Assembly (NCBI GenBank): GCA_002431945.1
Contig: DJET01000054.1
Span: 1-64,000, forward strand
Direction of reading: 5' to 3'
DNA from: Ruminococcaceae bacterium UBA5891
Lineage (GTDB): Bacteria; Bacillota; Clostridia; Oscillospirales; Acutalibacteraceae
DNA: 64,000 nucleotides
The first letter of the stretch is position 1. The number at the start of each line of letters is the position of its first letter. Below are positions 48,398 through 57,987 of the stretch, piece by piece. Under the pieces are notes generated by a model. It was not told where the DNA came from and made no database searches. It saw nothing but the letters and a program-made list of their open reading frames with translations. The translations under genes and the position numbers were made by a program.

Positions 48398-50293
48398 ATG
48401 AAAGAACTGTTCAGAATAAGAGCCAAGGCTTTGCAAAGCGGAGAAATATTTGAGCTTTCCGAAAAGGATTTCACCTTTTCGGAAAGCAAGGCGGAATATA
48501 TATTTGCGCCGCTCGGTATTAAAGTGAAGATTAAAACACTTTCTTCGGACGGAGAAAAATTGCAAAAGATTTTCGTTTCGGTTAATGATGAAAGTGTAAT
48601 TGAACAAGTGCGTTTTCCGGTGTGTCCCAAAACGGAGTTGACAAATTATGATAAATTGCTTGTTTCGACTGCCTGGGGAGATATGATGGAACATCCGGCG
48701 CAGCAGATAAAGCAATATTGTATGGGAAGAAATTCCGGCAATGAAATGTACGGTTGGATAAGAGCAATTTCCAATTCGGAAGTTTCCTATATGTACCCGT
48801 CCATAATGTCTATGCAGTATGTTGTGCTTTTTAATCAGGCGAAAAGCTTTTATTTAGCGTCTTATTCTACTGGAGATGAGAGTCATTCTTTCAATATTGC
48901 CACATATTCAAACAGTTCTTACAATTTAGAGCTTTCTATTTGTCACTATCCGTATATATCCGGTGAAGAATGGGAATCGCCTGTTTGTTCACGGGCAAAT
49001 TTGGGAGCCGGCTGGCATGAGGCGGCAGACCTTTATTCATCACATATGAGCGGTAAATTCGGTGATCCGGATTTACCGCAATGGATGAAGGATGACAGTG
49101 TAGGATTTCACGGTTGGCTTGCAACGCCTATGAAAGCGTGGGGGCACACAAGCTGTCGCTTTAATGAGCTTGCCTCGATATATAAAGAAAAGGTTGCTCC
49201 CACAGGACTTAACACAATGCATGTGTACGGATGGTGCAACAACGGTCACGATACGCTGTATCCGAACTATTATCCCAACCCAGAGCTTGGCACGGTTGAT
49301 GAATTGAGAGCGGCGTGTGAAGAAATAAAGAATATGGGCGGACATATAATACTTTACACTAACGGGCGAATAGTTGATCCGGAAAGCGAGTTTTTTAAAA
49401 ACGGCGGTAGTGAAGATATATGTGTTGATGAGAATGGGCAGCCATACGAAGAAATATGGGGACCGAAAATACATTATAAAATAAACTGTCCGTCTCAGAC
49501 TGCGTATCACAGGTATATGGCGGGAGCGGTTGAACGCATTATTAAGGAGTATGGCGCTAACGCTATACAGATAGATCAAACAAGCTGTAATTACGGCGAA
49601 TTTTGTTTCAATAAAAACCATAACCATTCCAAACCGTCAAATAATTTCCTCGGTGGGCTTACAGAGGAGCTTAAAACCATAAGAAATACCTATAAATCAT
49701 TAAATAAAGATTTCTTTGTGTGGTGCGAGGGCTGCCACGAGCGATTTGGAAAATATTATGATGTTGAGCAGGGACACGGAGAAGCATACTCAATGCTGCA
49801 TATCGGCTCTGCCTGCCCTGAACAGTTTAAGTATACCTTTAAAAATCGAATAGTCAGCGGATTGGCTCTTGATTTACAGCAAATGTGCTATTCCTTTATT
49901 CAGGGAAAGCCGTTTGACGCTAAGGTTGCTAAAATGGCAGATCCGGATTATGCGGCGCTTATAACGCAGTTGGTTGCCGTAAGAAAAAAATATCCGGAAA
50001 TTTATCTGCGTGGCAGATTTATGGATAATAAGGGAATAGATTCGGATAAATATTCGAGGTGCGGCTCCATAATATCCGAAGACGGTTCAGCAATGATGCT
50101 CTCGGTTTGGAAACAGGGTGCTGATTATAAAAGCGTAGGAAACAGCTCGACTGTCAGACTGCCCGATGGTTGGAAAGTCGCGCAAACGGTATTTCCGGCT
50201 GAAGCCGTTATATCTGAAATTGGTGACGGGATATATAAAATAGATTATAACGGACCTGTTGCAGCGGTTCTGTTGAAAAACGAAAAATCTTAA
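48398..50293 (+). CDS. DUF6259-type glycoside hydrolase
   Basis: The product is about 631 residues with an N-terminal beta-sandwich (about 1-210) and a (beta/alpha)8 barrel of a GH36-like kind. The segments are NTMHVYGWCNNGHDTLYPNY, AIQIDQTSC and FFVWCEGCHERFG. IDQ and EGC suggest acidic active-site residues. It belongs with the DUF6259 family, related to clan GH-D enzymes; substrate unknown. A paralogue lies at 51,348-53,297. No signal peptide. ATG 48,398 is chosen over TTG 48,386, which lies on the previous stop. Confidence 0.75.
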   Translation: MKELFRIRAKALQSGEIFELSEKDFTFSESKAEYIFAPLGIKVKIKTLSSDGEKLQKIFVSVNDESVIEQVRFPVCPKTELTNYDKLLVSTAWGDMMEHPAQQIKQYCMGRNSGNEMYGWIRAISNSEVSYMYPSIMSMQYVVLFNQAKSFYLASYSTGDESHSFNIATYSNSSYNLELSICHYPYISGEEWESPVCSRANLGAGWHEAADLYSSHMSGKFGDPDLPQWMKDDSVGFHGWLATPMKAWGHTSCRFNELASIYKEKVAPTGLNTMHVYGWCNNGHDTLYPNYYPNPELGTVDELRAACEEIKNMGGHIILYTNGRIVDPESEFFKNGGSEDICVDENGQPYEEIWGPKIHYKINCPSQTAYHRYMAGAVERIIKEYGANAIQIDQTSCNYGEFCFNKNHNHSKPSNNFLGGLTEELKTIRNTYKSLNKDFFVWCEGCHERFGKYYDVEQGHGEAYSMLHIGSACPEQFKYTFKNRIVSGLALDLQQMCYSFIQGKPFDAKVAKMADPDYAALITQLVAVRKKYPEIYLRGRFMDNKGIDSDKYSRCGSIISEDGSAMMLSVWKQGADYKSVGNSSTVRLPDGWKVAQTVFPAEAVISEIGDGIYKIDYNGPVAAVLLKNEKS

Positions 50294-50308
50294 TTTTGGG
50301 GAATTACA

Positions 50309-50662
50309 ATGTTGGAAGAGAAATTACAGGTCTATGATTATAACGGCGATGGGTATAAGACAATGCACTCATTTGAGGGTTGGCGGATTGCTTATCTGAA
50401 TTATGCCGAAAGGTTTTCAAAAGAGGGCATGACCTATCTTGAACGCCATAAATTAACCGATGAGGCATTTGTTCTTTTGAATGGTGACGCAACCTTACTT
50501 ATCGGAGAAAAAGCAGAACCGTGTAAAATGGATAAAAATAAAATATACAATGTTCAAAAGGGTGTTTGGCACAATATAATTGTAAGCTGTGACGCAAAGT
50601 GTTTGGTTTTTGAAAATTCGGATACAAACGCTGATAATACCGAGTTTTTATATTTAAAATAA
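50309..50662 (+). CDS. Cupin-domain protein (117 aa)
   Basis: The core LTDEAFVLLNGDATLLIGEK, then PCKMDKNKIYNVQKGVWHNI, is a single-domain cupin, with a conserved glutamate-like and histidine residue for metal. Such proteins in sugar loci can be isomerases or sugar-binding sensors. It is translated from a GGGGAATTACA site 16 bp after the glycosidase and is probably cytoplasmic. Confidence 0.75.
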   Translation: MLEEKLQVYDYNGDGYKTMHSFEGWRIAYLNYAERFSKEGMTYLERHKLTDEAFVLLNGDATLLIGEKAEPCKMDKNKIYNVQKGVWHNIIVSCDAKCLVFENSDTNADNTEFLYLK

Positions 50663-50678
50663 TAGGAGATTGAGTGAA

Positions 50679-51314
50679 ATGCTTATAATGTTTTTGGGCG
50701 ACAGTATAACCGATTGGTTCAGAGATCATTCCAACCCCGAAAGTCTCGGGAAGGGCTATGTTAAATACACTGCAGAGATTTTAAAGGACAAATATCCGTT
50801 TTTGGAGTTCAGAAACCTTGGAGTAAACGGCTATTCAACCGAGAAGGTTGTAAATCTCTTAAATGACTTTGATGATGAAATTAAGCCGGATATCGTATCG
50901 ATTATGGTAGGGGTAAACGATTTTTGCGATATACATAAACCGAAAGATTGGAAACCGGATTTGGAAGCAACCGGAAAAAATTATGAAGCAATATTCAAGG
51001 ATATAAAAGAAAAATTCGGCTCGGAAATCTTGGTTTTGCAGCCATATTTGGCAGGCGAACACCATCCGTACTTTGACAGGGCAAACCTTGAGATAGTACA
51101 TGAAAAGCTTGAAACTGAAATGAAAAAAGCAGAACTTAAAAATTTCGTTCCGCTTGATAAGCTTATTAACGAGCATTTCCCCGGTGAGAAAGCGTCGGTT
51201 TATTCTAAAGACGGCGTTCATCCGCAGCCGGCGGGCGCGGAATATGTAGGCGAAGTTGTTGCCGAATACATGGAGCCGATAATAGAAAAACTTATAAGCA
51301 AAGCGGCTGAATAG
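50679..51314 (+). CDS. SGNH/GDSL-type esterase
   Basis: The 211-residue product has the SGNH blocks: GDSIT at 7-11 (catalytic Ser9), a glycine in NLGVNGYST, GVND (near 84-87) and DGVHPQ (Asp and His, near 182-185). No signal peptide is seen. In glycan loci such enzymes often remove acetyl groups from sugars. GGAGATTGAGTGAA precedes ATG 50,679. Confidence 0.9.
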   Translation: MLIMFLGDSITDWFRDHSNPESLGKGYVKYTAEILKDKYPFLEFRNLGVNGYSTEKVVNLLNDFDDEIKPDIVSIMVGVNDFCDIHKPKDWKPDLEATGKNYEAIFKDIKEKFGSEILVLQPYLAGEHHPYFDRANLEIVHEKLETEMKKAELKNFVPLDKLINEHFPGEKASVYSKDGVHPQPAGAEYVGEVVAEYMEPIIEKLISKAAE

Positions 51315-51347
51315 TTTAAAGCTGCCTGAAATTTGGAGTCATATATA

Positions 51348-53297
51348 ATGAACGAAAAAAATTGCGATTTATCTTATCATATTTTAAAAAATAATACCGT
51401 TGAATTTTTATTTGACGGCAATAAGGCTTTAATCACCGAAAATTCGGATTTTTGGAGATTACACCTTGATAACGGATTTGAATACGAAATTCCTTGTTAT
51501 TCATCATATCAAAAGGATTATGAGATTTTAAATAACGGCAATGAGACCGTAGTAAAATACAATTCGCTGACTACTGCGGACGGCAGAAAATTCAATGTTA
51601 TTTTCAAGGTACATATAATTTCTGATGAAACAGGCATTGATATGTATTCCGAAATTGAAAATAACGACGACATAAGGGTTTCCGAGCTGCAAATGCCGTT
51701 TATTGATATGGAGAAATTCTACGGCGATACCGAAAAAGAGGAAATGTATATCCCGATAGGTCTCGGCATTAAAGAAGAAAACATACGGAAATATGTTGCT
51801 GAAAACTGCCACACGGAATATATGTCAGCCGATTATAATACGGTATGGTTTCATAATCAATACCCGCAGCCCCTCAGTATGCCGTGGATGGCACTGAAAA
51901 GCGATGAGTATTTGCTTTATGTTTCAAGGCAGGATAAGGATTTCAGACTTTGCAATTTCAGCGTCGGAACTTCTCCGCGAAACACAAAATCAAGAATAAT
52001 TCTTTCGGTTTCGGGCTATCCGGCAGTATGCAAGGGCGAAAAGATAAAAACGGCAAACAGTCATATTTCGGTGCTCCGCGGCGAAATTGAGGACGCTGCA
52101 AGGCTTTACCGTAAATGGTCGGAGGAAAACTGGCTTGAAATAAGAGAAAGACCTGTTTGGGTAAATGAGATTGACGGCTGGCAGAGAATAATTTTAAAAC
52201 ACCAGTACGGTGAAATATTCTTTACATACGACGATCTATACAATGTATATAAATCGGGTGCGGAATACGGAATAAAGGCGCTGCTAGTTTTCGGTTGGTG
52301 GAAGGGTCGGTTTGATAACGGCTATCCGCTTTATGAACCCGATCCGGCGCTCGGCGGTGCCGAAAAGCTGAAAGAAGCCATTAAAAAGATACAGGAAGAC
52401 GGCGGCAGAGTATATTTATATTCCAACGGTACGCTGATTGATATTAAAAGTGATTTTTATGCCGAACACGGCGACGCGGTTAAGAAAATTGATATTGATA
52501 ACAACGAATACCGCGACCACTATCAGTTTTCAAATAACGGAACGCTGCTCAGGCAATACGGTTATAAATCCTTTGCAATAGCTTGTCACGCAACGGATGA
52601 ATGGAAAAACAAGCTTATGGAAAACTGCAAGGTCAAGCTTTCGTTTGACCCGGATTCGGTCTTTTTCGATCAGCTCGGTTGCTGCTTCCGCCCCTGCTTT
52701 AATAAGGCGCACAAGCACGGCGGCAGAATTGACGATGAGCTGCGTTTCAGAAAAGAAAATATTGAGGAGCTTAAAAAGCTTATTCCCGAAGGCAAGGCAA
52801 TCGGCACCGAATGGCAGGTAGATATATTTGCCACTTCGGTCGATTATGTTCACGGCTACGGCGAGGGTACATGGTATTGTGAAGACGCTTGCCCGGCGAT
52901 GTTCAGGACCGCTTTCCCGGAGTGCATTATATCAAACAGACTTTTGCACGACGACCGCAGCGATTATAAAGAACAACTTAATTACACATTTATGAATGGG
53001 CTTATCTTTGATATTTCCATTTACAGGGGCAGAAAAAGCATACTTGCCGATTTGCCGGAGCTTGCCGAATATGTAGGACGGCTTACAAAATACAGAGCAA
53101 AGTACAGAGAATATTTTATTAACGGCAAATATGAAAAAGGTGTTTTTTCAAAAACCGAATTAAGCTTTTGCAAATATACGCTCGGTGATAAGGAACTGAT
53201 GATTTATTGGAATAATACCGATACGCCGCAGAAAACAAAGGTTGACGGAGCAGAACACACGATTGATTGTCAGGATATTCTTTGTTTGGAATATTAA
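51348..53297 (+). CDS. DUF6259-type glycoside hydrolase, second copy
   Basis: The product is about 649 residues. It has an N-terminal beta-sandwich and a barrel with LLVFGWWKGRFDNGYPLYEP, VFFDQLGCCFRPCFN (aspartate) and AIGTEWQVDIFA (glutamate). It is a diverged relative of 48,398-50,293, matching in order of motifs (FGWW.../YGWC..., FFDQ/QIDQ). Two paralogues suggest two related linkages in one substrate. It begins 33 bp after the esterase gene; the ribosome binding site TTGGAG is modest. Confidence 0.75.
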   Translation: MNEKNCDLSYHILKNNTVEFLFDGNKALITENSDFWRLHLDNGFEYEIPCYSSYQKDYEILNNGNETVVKYNSLTTADGRKFNVIFKVHIISDETGIDMYSEIENNDDIRVSELQMPFIDMEKFYGDTEKEEMYIPIGLGIKEENIRKYVAENCHTEYMSADYNTVWFHNQYPQPLSMPWMALKSDEYLLYVSRQDKDFRLCNFSVGTSPRNTKSRIILSVSGYPAVCKGEKIKTANSHISVLRGEIEDAARLYRKWSEENWLEIRERPVWVNEIDGWQRIILKHQYGEIFFTYDDLYNVYKSGAEYGIKALLVFGWWKGRFDNGYPLYEPDPALGGAEKLKEAIKKIQEDGGRVYLYSNGTLIDIKSDFYAEHGDAVKKIDIDNNEYRDHYQFSNNGTLLRQYGYKSFAIACHATDEWKNKLMENCKVKLSFDPDSVFFDQLGCCFRPCFNKAHKHGGRIDDELRFRKENIEELKKLIPEGKAIGTEWQVDIFATSVDYVHGYGEGTWYCEDACPAMFRTAFPECIISNRLLHDDRSDYKEQLNYTFMNGLIFDISIYRGRKSILADLPELAEYVGRLTKYRAKYREYFINGKYEKGVFSKTELSFCKYTLGDKELMIYWNNTDTPQKTKVDGAEHTIDCQDILCLEY

Positions 53298-53358
53298 CGA
53301 GATTTAATGACCCCGGAGGGTTGAGTATGAATGAAATTTCAAAAAGGAATGTGAAACT

Positions 53359-56139
53359 ATGAAATCAAAAGGGATAAGAAATTCTGTTATATTTCTTTTT
53401 ATTTTCATTATAGCCGCCTGTCCCTTTACCGCTGCTGCGGCAAATACGGCAGATAAAGAAACCGATTATTACTATTCTGAAATTGACGGATACGCCGATT
53501 ACGGCACATATTTAAGCGGCTTATCGGGAAATAAATATTCGGGAGCGGATATACAGGGTACTGAAACCGAAAGTAATAGGTTTACCTTTTCTGTATCCGA
53601 AGCGGCTATTTACAACATAAAGGTAGAATACTCAATATCCGAAAAGACAAGCGGTAATATAAAATTCGGTGTTCTTTTAGACGGCAAGACGGCTTTTACC
53701 AAATGCTCGGATATGACGCTTTCATGTATGTGGACGGACGACGGTGAAAAGCGTATTGACGATAACGGCAATGAGTTTTCAGCCGAACAAAAGGTCGCAG
53801 CCGGTAATTATAGCGAAGTGCTGCACGATTACGACGGCATATTGACCGAAGCATATTTATTCGGCATCGGAGCGGGAACACATACTTTCGCATTTGAGAA
53901 TTTTTCTACCGATATACAAATTGCATCAGTTTATCTTACCGCGCCGGAGGTTGTAAAGGCGTACAGTGATGTGAAGTCGGATTATGAAAAGAACGGGTAT
54001 AAAGAGTATAACGGCGACAAACTGAAAACCGAAACAGAAAATCCGGTTTATAAAAATTCCCGTTCAATCATAGCTAAGGCGGATACTTCATCCGCACGGG
54101 TAAGCCCTGCAAGTCCTTACTCAAATAAATTAAACTATATCGGTGCTTCAAACTGGAAAACGCAGGGCGAAGAAATAGTTTGGGAGCTTGAAGTGCCGGA
54201 GGACGCGCTTTATAAAATAGGCTTTTCATATAAGCAGGCGACGGTTATAAACGGGTATTCATACAGAATATTGAAAATTGACGGGGGTATACCGTTTGAG
54301 GAATGCCGCAACCTCGGATTTTATTACGGCAGCGGTTGGCAGTATTATACATTCGGTGATAAGAACGAGCCTTATTTGTTTTATCTTTCAAAGGGTAAGC
54401 ATACGCTTTCTCTTACGGTTACATTGGGTGAATTGACGGAGTTTTATGCCGAGCTTGAATCGGTAAATAAAATTATCGGAGATTTATACATTGATATTGT
54501 TATGATAACCGGCGAGTCTCCCGATAAAAACAGAGATTATGAACTGTTTAATAAAATACCCGATTTTGAAAATACGCTGAAAAGCATTTCCGACAGATTG
54601 GGCAATGTATCCGACGGGCTGAAAAAAGTAACAGGAACACGTGGCAGTTCTTACCTTTCCTCAATAACAAATATGAAACGCGTTGTTGACCGAATGCTTT
54701 CAAACAAGTATGATGCCACACTTTATGTGAGCGATTATTTTTCTAATTATTCCACGCTCGGCTCATGGCTTTATGAATTTAAAGAAATGCCGTTAAGTCT
54801 TGATAAAATATGCCTTTCGTCTCCGCAGGATAACTATAACGGTGACAGCGTAAATTGGTTTAAGCAAACTGCATTTACACTAAAACGCTTTATATACTCG
54901 TTTTCATCCGGTTACGATAAGAAATCCGATGAAAAAAGTATAGAAATATGGATAAACTGGGGCAGAGATCAGTCTCAGATATTAAACTCCCTTATAAACG
55001 AGAGCTTTACGGCAAAAACCGGAATTAAGGTTGATCTTAAAACAACAAATGCAACGCTTGTTAAGGGAATAGTTTCAAATGCGGCACCCGATCTTGCCAT
55101 TAACCTTGCAAGAACTGAGCCGGTGAACCTTGCAATGCGCGGAGCTCTGGTTGATCTATCAAAATTCAGCGATTTTAATGAAGTCAAAGATAGGTTTGCA
55201 GAGACGGCGTGCCTGCCTTACGAATATAACGGCGGTGTATATGCTTTACCGGACAAACAAGCCTTTGATGTTATGTATTACAGAACCGATATTTTTGAAG
55301 AGCTTGGCTTGTCTGTTCCCGAAACCTGGGAGGAATTTTTGGAATGTACTGCGGTATTGCAGAGAAACAATCTCGGAGCATATATTCCGTATACTCAGAT
55401 AACCGCAGCTACTACGGTTGACGCCGGAATAGGCGCACTTAATCTGTTCCCGACAATTTTAATGCAGTACGGCGGAGATTTATATAATTCCGAATTAAAT
55501 GCTACCGCCTTGGAAACTGATGTGGCGGTTGACGCGTTCACATTTTGGTCGGATATGTATACACAGTATAAATTCCCCACAACAGCATCGTTTTATAATC
55601 GCTTCCGCGCAGGACTTATGCCGCTCGGTATAAGCCCGTATACGGTTTGCACAATGCTCGAAGAAGCGGCGCCGGAAATAAAGGGGAAATGGCAGATTGC
55701 ACTTGTTCCCGGAATAAAAACGGACGGTAAAATAAACCGCACGGTTGCAGGTTCGGGAACCGGCTGCGCGATTCTCAAATCCTCTGAAAATAAGGAAGAG
55801 GCGTGGGAGTTTTTAAAATGGTGGACATCTGATGATACCCAATTAAGATATAACAATAATATTGAGTCGGTTTTGGGTGTTGTTTCAAGAATTACCACTT
55901 CAAATGTTTCTGCTTTAAAGCAAATGGCGTGGGATAAGGATAATTTAAAGGTAATAACCGAAGAACTTTCCTATGTGCGCGAGGTCAGAGAAATACCCGG
56001 CAGCTATTATGTTTCGCGTGCGGTGGATCAGGCATTCTGGACTGTTTATAACGGAAACGGCGGAATAAGGGATACGCTGATAAACTGGAACGAAACAGCT
56101 ACCAACGAGATACAACGCAAGATTGAGGAATACAAGTAG
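53359..56139 (+). CDS. Large solute-binding protein with N-terminal carbohydrate-binding-like domains
   Basis: This 926-residue exported protein starts with a signal peptide (about 1-28, ending TAAAA). Two jelly-roll-like modules follow, at about 45-195 and 235-385 (KFGVLLDGKTAFTKC and YRILKIDGGIPFEECRNL are parallel). A helical linker (about 395-510) leads to a complete family 1 solute-binding domain from about 530 (IEIWINWGRDQSQILNSLIN to the end). It is about twice the normal length. It lacks a lipobox cysteine in the usual place. Two permease genes follow, so it probably feeds them. Confidence 0.85.
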   Translation: MKSKGIRNSVIFLFIFIIAACPFTAAAANTADKETDYYYSEIDGYADYGTYLSGLSGNKYSGADIQGTETESNRFTFSVSEAAIYNIKVEYSISEKTSGNIKFGVLLDGKTAFTKCSDMTLSCMWTDDGEKRIDDNGNEFSAEQKVAAGNYSEVLHDYDGILTEAYLFGIGAGTHTFAFENFSTDIQIASVYLTAPEVVKAYSDVKSDYEKNGYKEYNGDKLKTETENPVYKNSRSIIAKADTSSARVSPASPYSNKLNYIGASNWKTQGEEIVWELEVPEDALYKIGFSYKQATVINGYSYRILKIDGGIPFEECRNLGFYYGSGWQYYTFGDKNEPYLFYLSKGKHTLSLTVTLGELTEFYAELESVNKIIGDLYIDIVMITGESPDKNRDYELFNKIPDFENTLKSISDRLGNVSDGLKKVTGTRGSSYLSSITNMKRVVDRMLSNKYDATLYVSDYFSNYSTLGSWLYEFKEMPLSLDKICLSSPQDNYNGDSVNWFKQTAFTLKRFIYSFSSGYDKKSDEKSIEIWINWGRDQSQILNSLINESFTAKTGIKVDLKTTNATLVKGIVSNAAPDLAINLARTEPVNLAMRGALVDLSKFSDFNEVKDRFAETACLPYEYNGGVYALPDKQAFDVMYYRTDIFEELGLSVPETWEEFLECTAVLQRNNLGAYIPYTQITAATTVDAGIGALNLFPTILMQYGGDLYNSELNATALETDVAVDAFTFWSDMYTQYKFPTTASFYNRFRAGLMPLGISPYTVCTMLEEAAPEIKGKWQIALVPGIKTDGKINRTVAGSGTGCAILKSSENKEEAWEFLKWWTSDDTQLRYNNNIESVLGVVSRITTSNVSALKQMAWDKDNLKVITEELSYVREVREIPGSYYVSRAVDQAFWTVYNGNGGIRDTLINWNETATNEIQRKIEEYK

Positions 56140-56151
56140 GAGGAAAAGAAA

Positions 56152-57060
56152 GTGAAAAATGAAATAAAAAAGAAAACTGTCTTTTCAAAGTACGAAAATA
56201 TTCAGTATTTTATAATGCTTGTGCCTTTTTCTCTTATATTTTTGATTTTTGTGATTTTGCCGATAATCTCTTCGCTCGCACTAAGCTTTTGCAATTACGA
56301 TATGATAAGCGGGCCTAAATTTACGGGCTTTCAGAATTATCTGCGAATGTTTATGGACGATAAAATACTGACGACTGTTGTAAAAAACACATTGCTTTTT
56401 GCTATAATCGTCGGTCCGCTCGGTTTCCTTTTATCGTTTGTGCTTGCTTGGTTTATAAATGAATTCGGGCCGTTTGTACGCACCTTTCTTTCGTTCCTGT
56501 TTTATGCGCCGGCGCTTGTGGGTAATGCCTATTTTATATGGCAGATCATATTCAGCAACGATAGCTACGGTTACGCAAACAGCATATTACTTTCGCTCGG
56601 AATAATAAATGAGCCGATAAGCTGGCTCAAAAACGCGGCATATACAATGCCTATAATAATTGTTGTTCAGCTTTGGCAGAGTATGGGAGTTTCGTTCCTT
56701 GCAAATATTTCAGGTCTTCAGAATGTAAACGGAGAAATGTATGAGGCAGGGGCGATAGACGGTGTTCGCAACCGTTGGCAGGAGCTTTGGTACATAACGC
56801 TGCCGTCAATGAAGCATATGTTGCTTTTCAGCTCGGTTATGCAAATAGCAAGCAGCTTTTCAATCAGTGCAATTGCTATTCAATTAGCAGGCTATCCGAG
56901 CGTTGAGTATTCGGTTGATACGGTAATATCATATATGAGCGATGTTGGCACGGTTAAATATGAAATGGGATACGCCTCGGCAATAAGCGTACTTTTGTTT
57001 ATGATGATGGCGCTTGCAAGGCTAATAGTAGGGAAAGCATTAAACAAGGTCGGAAAGTAG
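56152..57060 (+). CDS. ABC sugar permease (MalF/UgpA-like)
   Basis: This 302-residue protein has six predicted membrane segments and the EAA loop EAGAIDGVRNRWQELWYITL, which contacts the ATPase. The start is GTG 56,152, seven bases after an AGGAGGAAAAG ribosome binding site. It overlaps the next permease by one base (TAGTG). Confidence 0.93.
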   Translation: MKNEIKKKTVFSKYENIQYFIMLVPFSLIFLIFVILPIISSLALSFCNYDMISGPKFTGFQNYLRMFMDDKILTTVVKNTLLFAIIVGPLGFLLSFVLAWFINEFGPFVRTFLSFLFYAPALVGNAYFIWQIIFSNDSYGYANSILLSLGIINEPISWLKNAAYTMPIIIVVQLWQSMGVSFLANISGLQNVNGEMYEAGAIDGVRNRWQELWYITLPSMKHMLLFSSVMQIASSFSISAIAIQLAGYPSVEYSVDTVISYMSDVGTVKYEMGYASAISVLLFMMMALARLIVGKALNKVGK

Positions 57061-57974
57061 TGATACATTTGAAAAAAGTATTTATCAAGGTTTTAAATTT
57101 CTTTCGCTACAGCGGCGGAAAGAATCAGGCTAAAAGGTATACGAGAAGCCGTATAGGTAATTTTTTCTTTGTGTTCTTTCTGTTGCTGTTCGGAGCTTTT
57201 TCGGTTTTGCCGCTTGTATATTGTATTGCCACATCCTTTAAGCCGATAGATGAGCTGCTTGTTTTCCCGCCAACATTTTTTGTTAGAAGACCCACAGGAC
57301 AAAACTATTCTATTCTGCCGGAATTACTTTCAAGTCTTAATGTTCCGCTGCTTAGATACATATTTAACAGCGTTTTCGTCTCCGCGGTAATCACGGTATT
57401 GTATGTTCTGTTTTCGGCAATGGCGGCGTTTTCTATTTGCAAATCCGGTCTTAAAGGGAAAAATATATATTTTGCGGTAATTCAGTTTGCGTTGCTTTTC
57501 AATGCTTATACACTTTCCATTCCGCAGTATGTAATTATATCAAAGCTTAATATTATTGATACATATTGGGCATATATTCTTCCGGCGATTGCTTCTACTA
57601 TGGGTGTGTTTCTGATGAAACAGTTTATGGAGGGCAGCGTTCCCGACGCATTGCTTGAAGCGGCGCGAATGGACGGTGCCTCACCGATAAGAATTTTTTT
57701 CACAATAATAATTCCCATTGTAAAGCCGGCTCTTATGACGCTTACTCTTTTCGGCTTTCGTGACGCTTGGGCAAGCATACCTAACGGAACGATATTCTCG
57801 GAAGAAATTAAAACTTTGCCGTATATTATGACGCAGGTAGCGGCGGGCGGTATTGCACGGTCAGGCAGCTCCATGGCGGTAACCGTAATAATGATGATAC
57901 CGCCGATTTTGATTTATTTTATAACACAAAGCAATGTTATGGAAACTATGAGCAGTGCAGGTATTAAAGAATAA
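57060..57974 (+). CDS. ABC sugar permease (MalG/UgpE-like)
   Basis: This 304-residue protein has six membrane segments and the EAA loop EAARMDGASPIRIFFTIIIP. It starts with GTG 57,060 on the previous stop; translation is probably coupled. With the preceding gene it forms one heterodimeric channel. The ATPase is not encoded here and is probably a shared MsmK-type protein elsewhere. Confidence 0.93.
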   Translation: MIHLKKVFIKVLNFFRYSGGKNQAKRYTRSRIGNFFFVFFLLLFGAFSVLPLVYCIATSFKPIDELLVFPPTFFVRRPTGQNYSILPELLSSLNVPLLRYIFNSVFVSAVITVLYVLFSAMAAFSICKSGLKGKNIYFAVIQFALLFNAYTLSIPQYVIISKLNIIDTYWAYILPAIASTMGVFLMKQFMEGSVPDALLEAARMDGASPIRIFFTIIIPIVKPALMTLTLFGFRDAWASIPNGTIFSEEIKTLPYIMTQVAAGGIARSGSSMAVTVIMMIPPILIYFITQSNVMETMSSAGIKE

Positions 57975-57987
57975 GGACGGTGTGATT

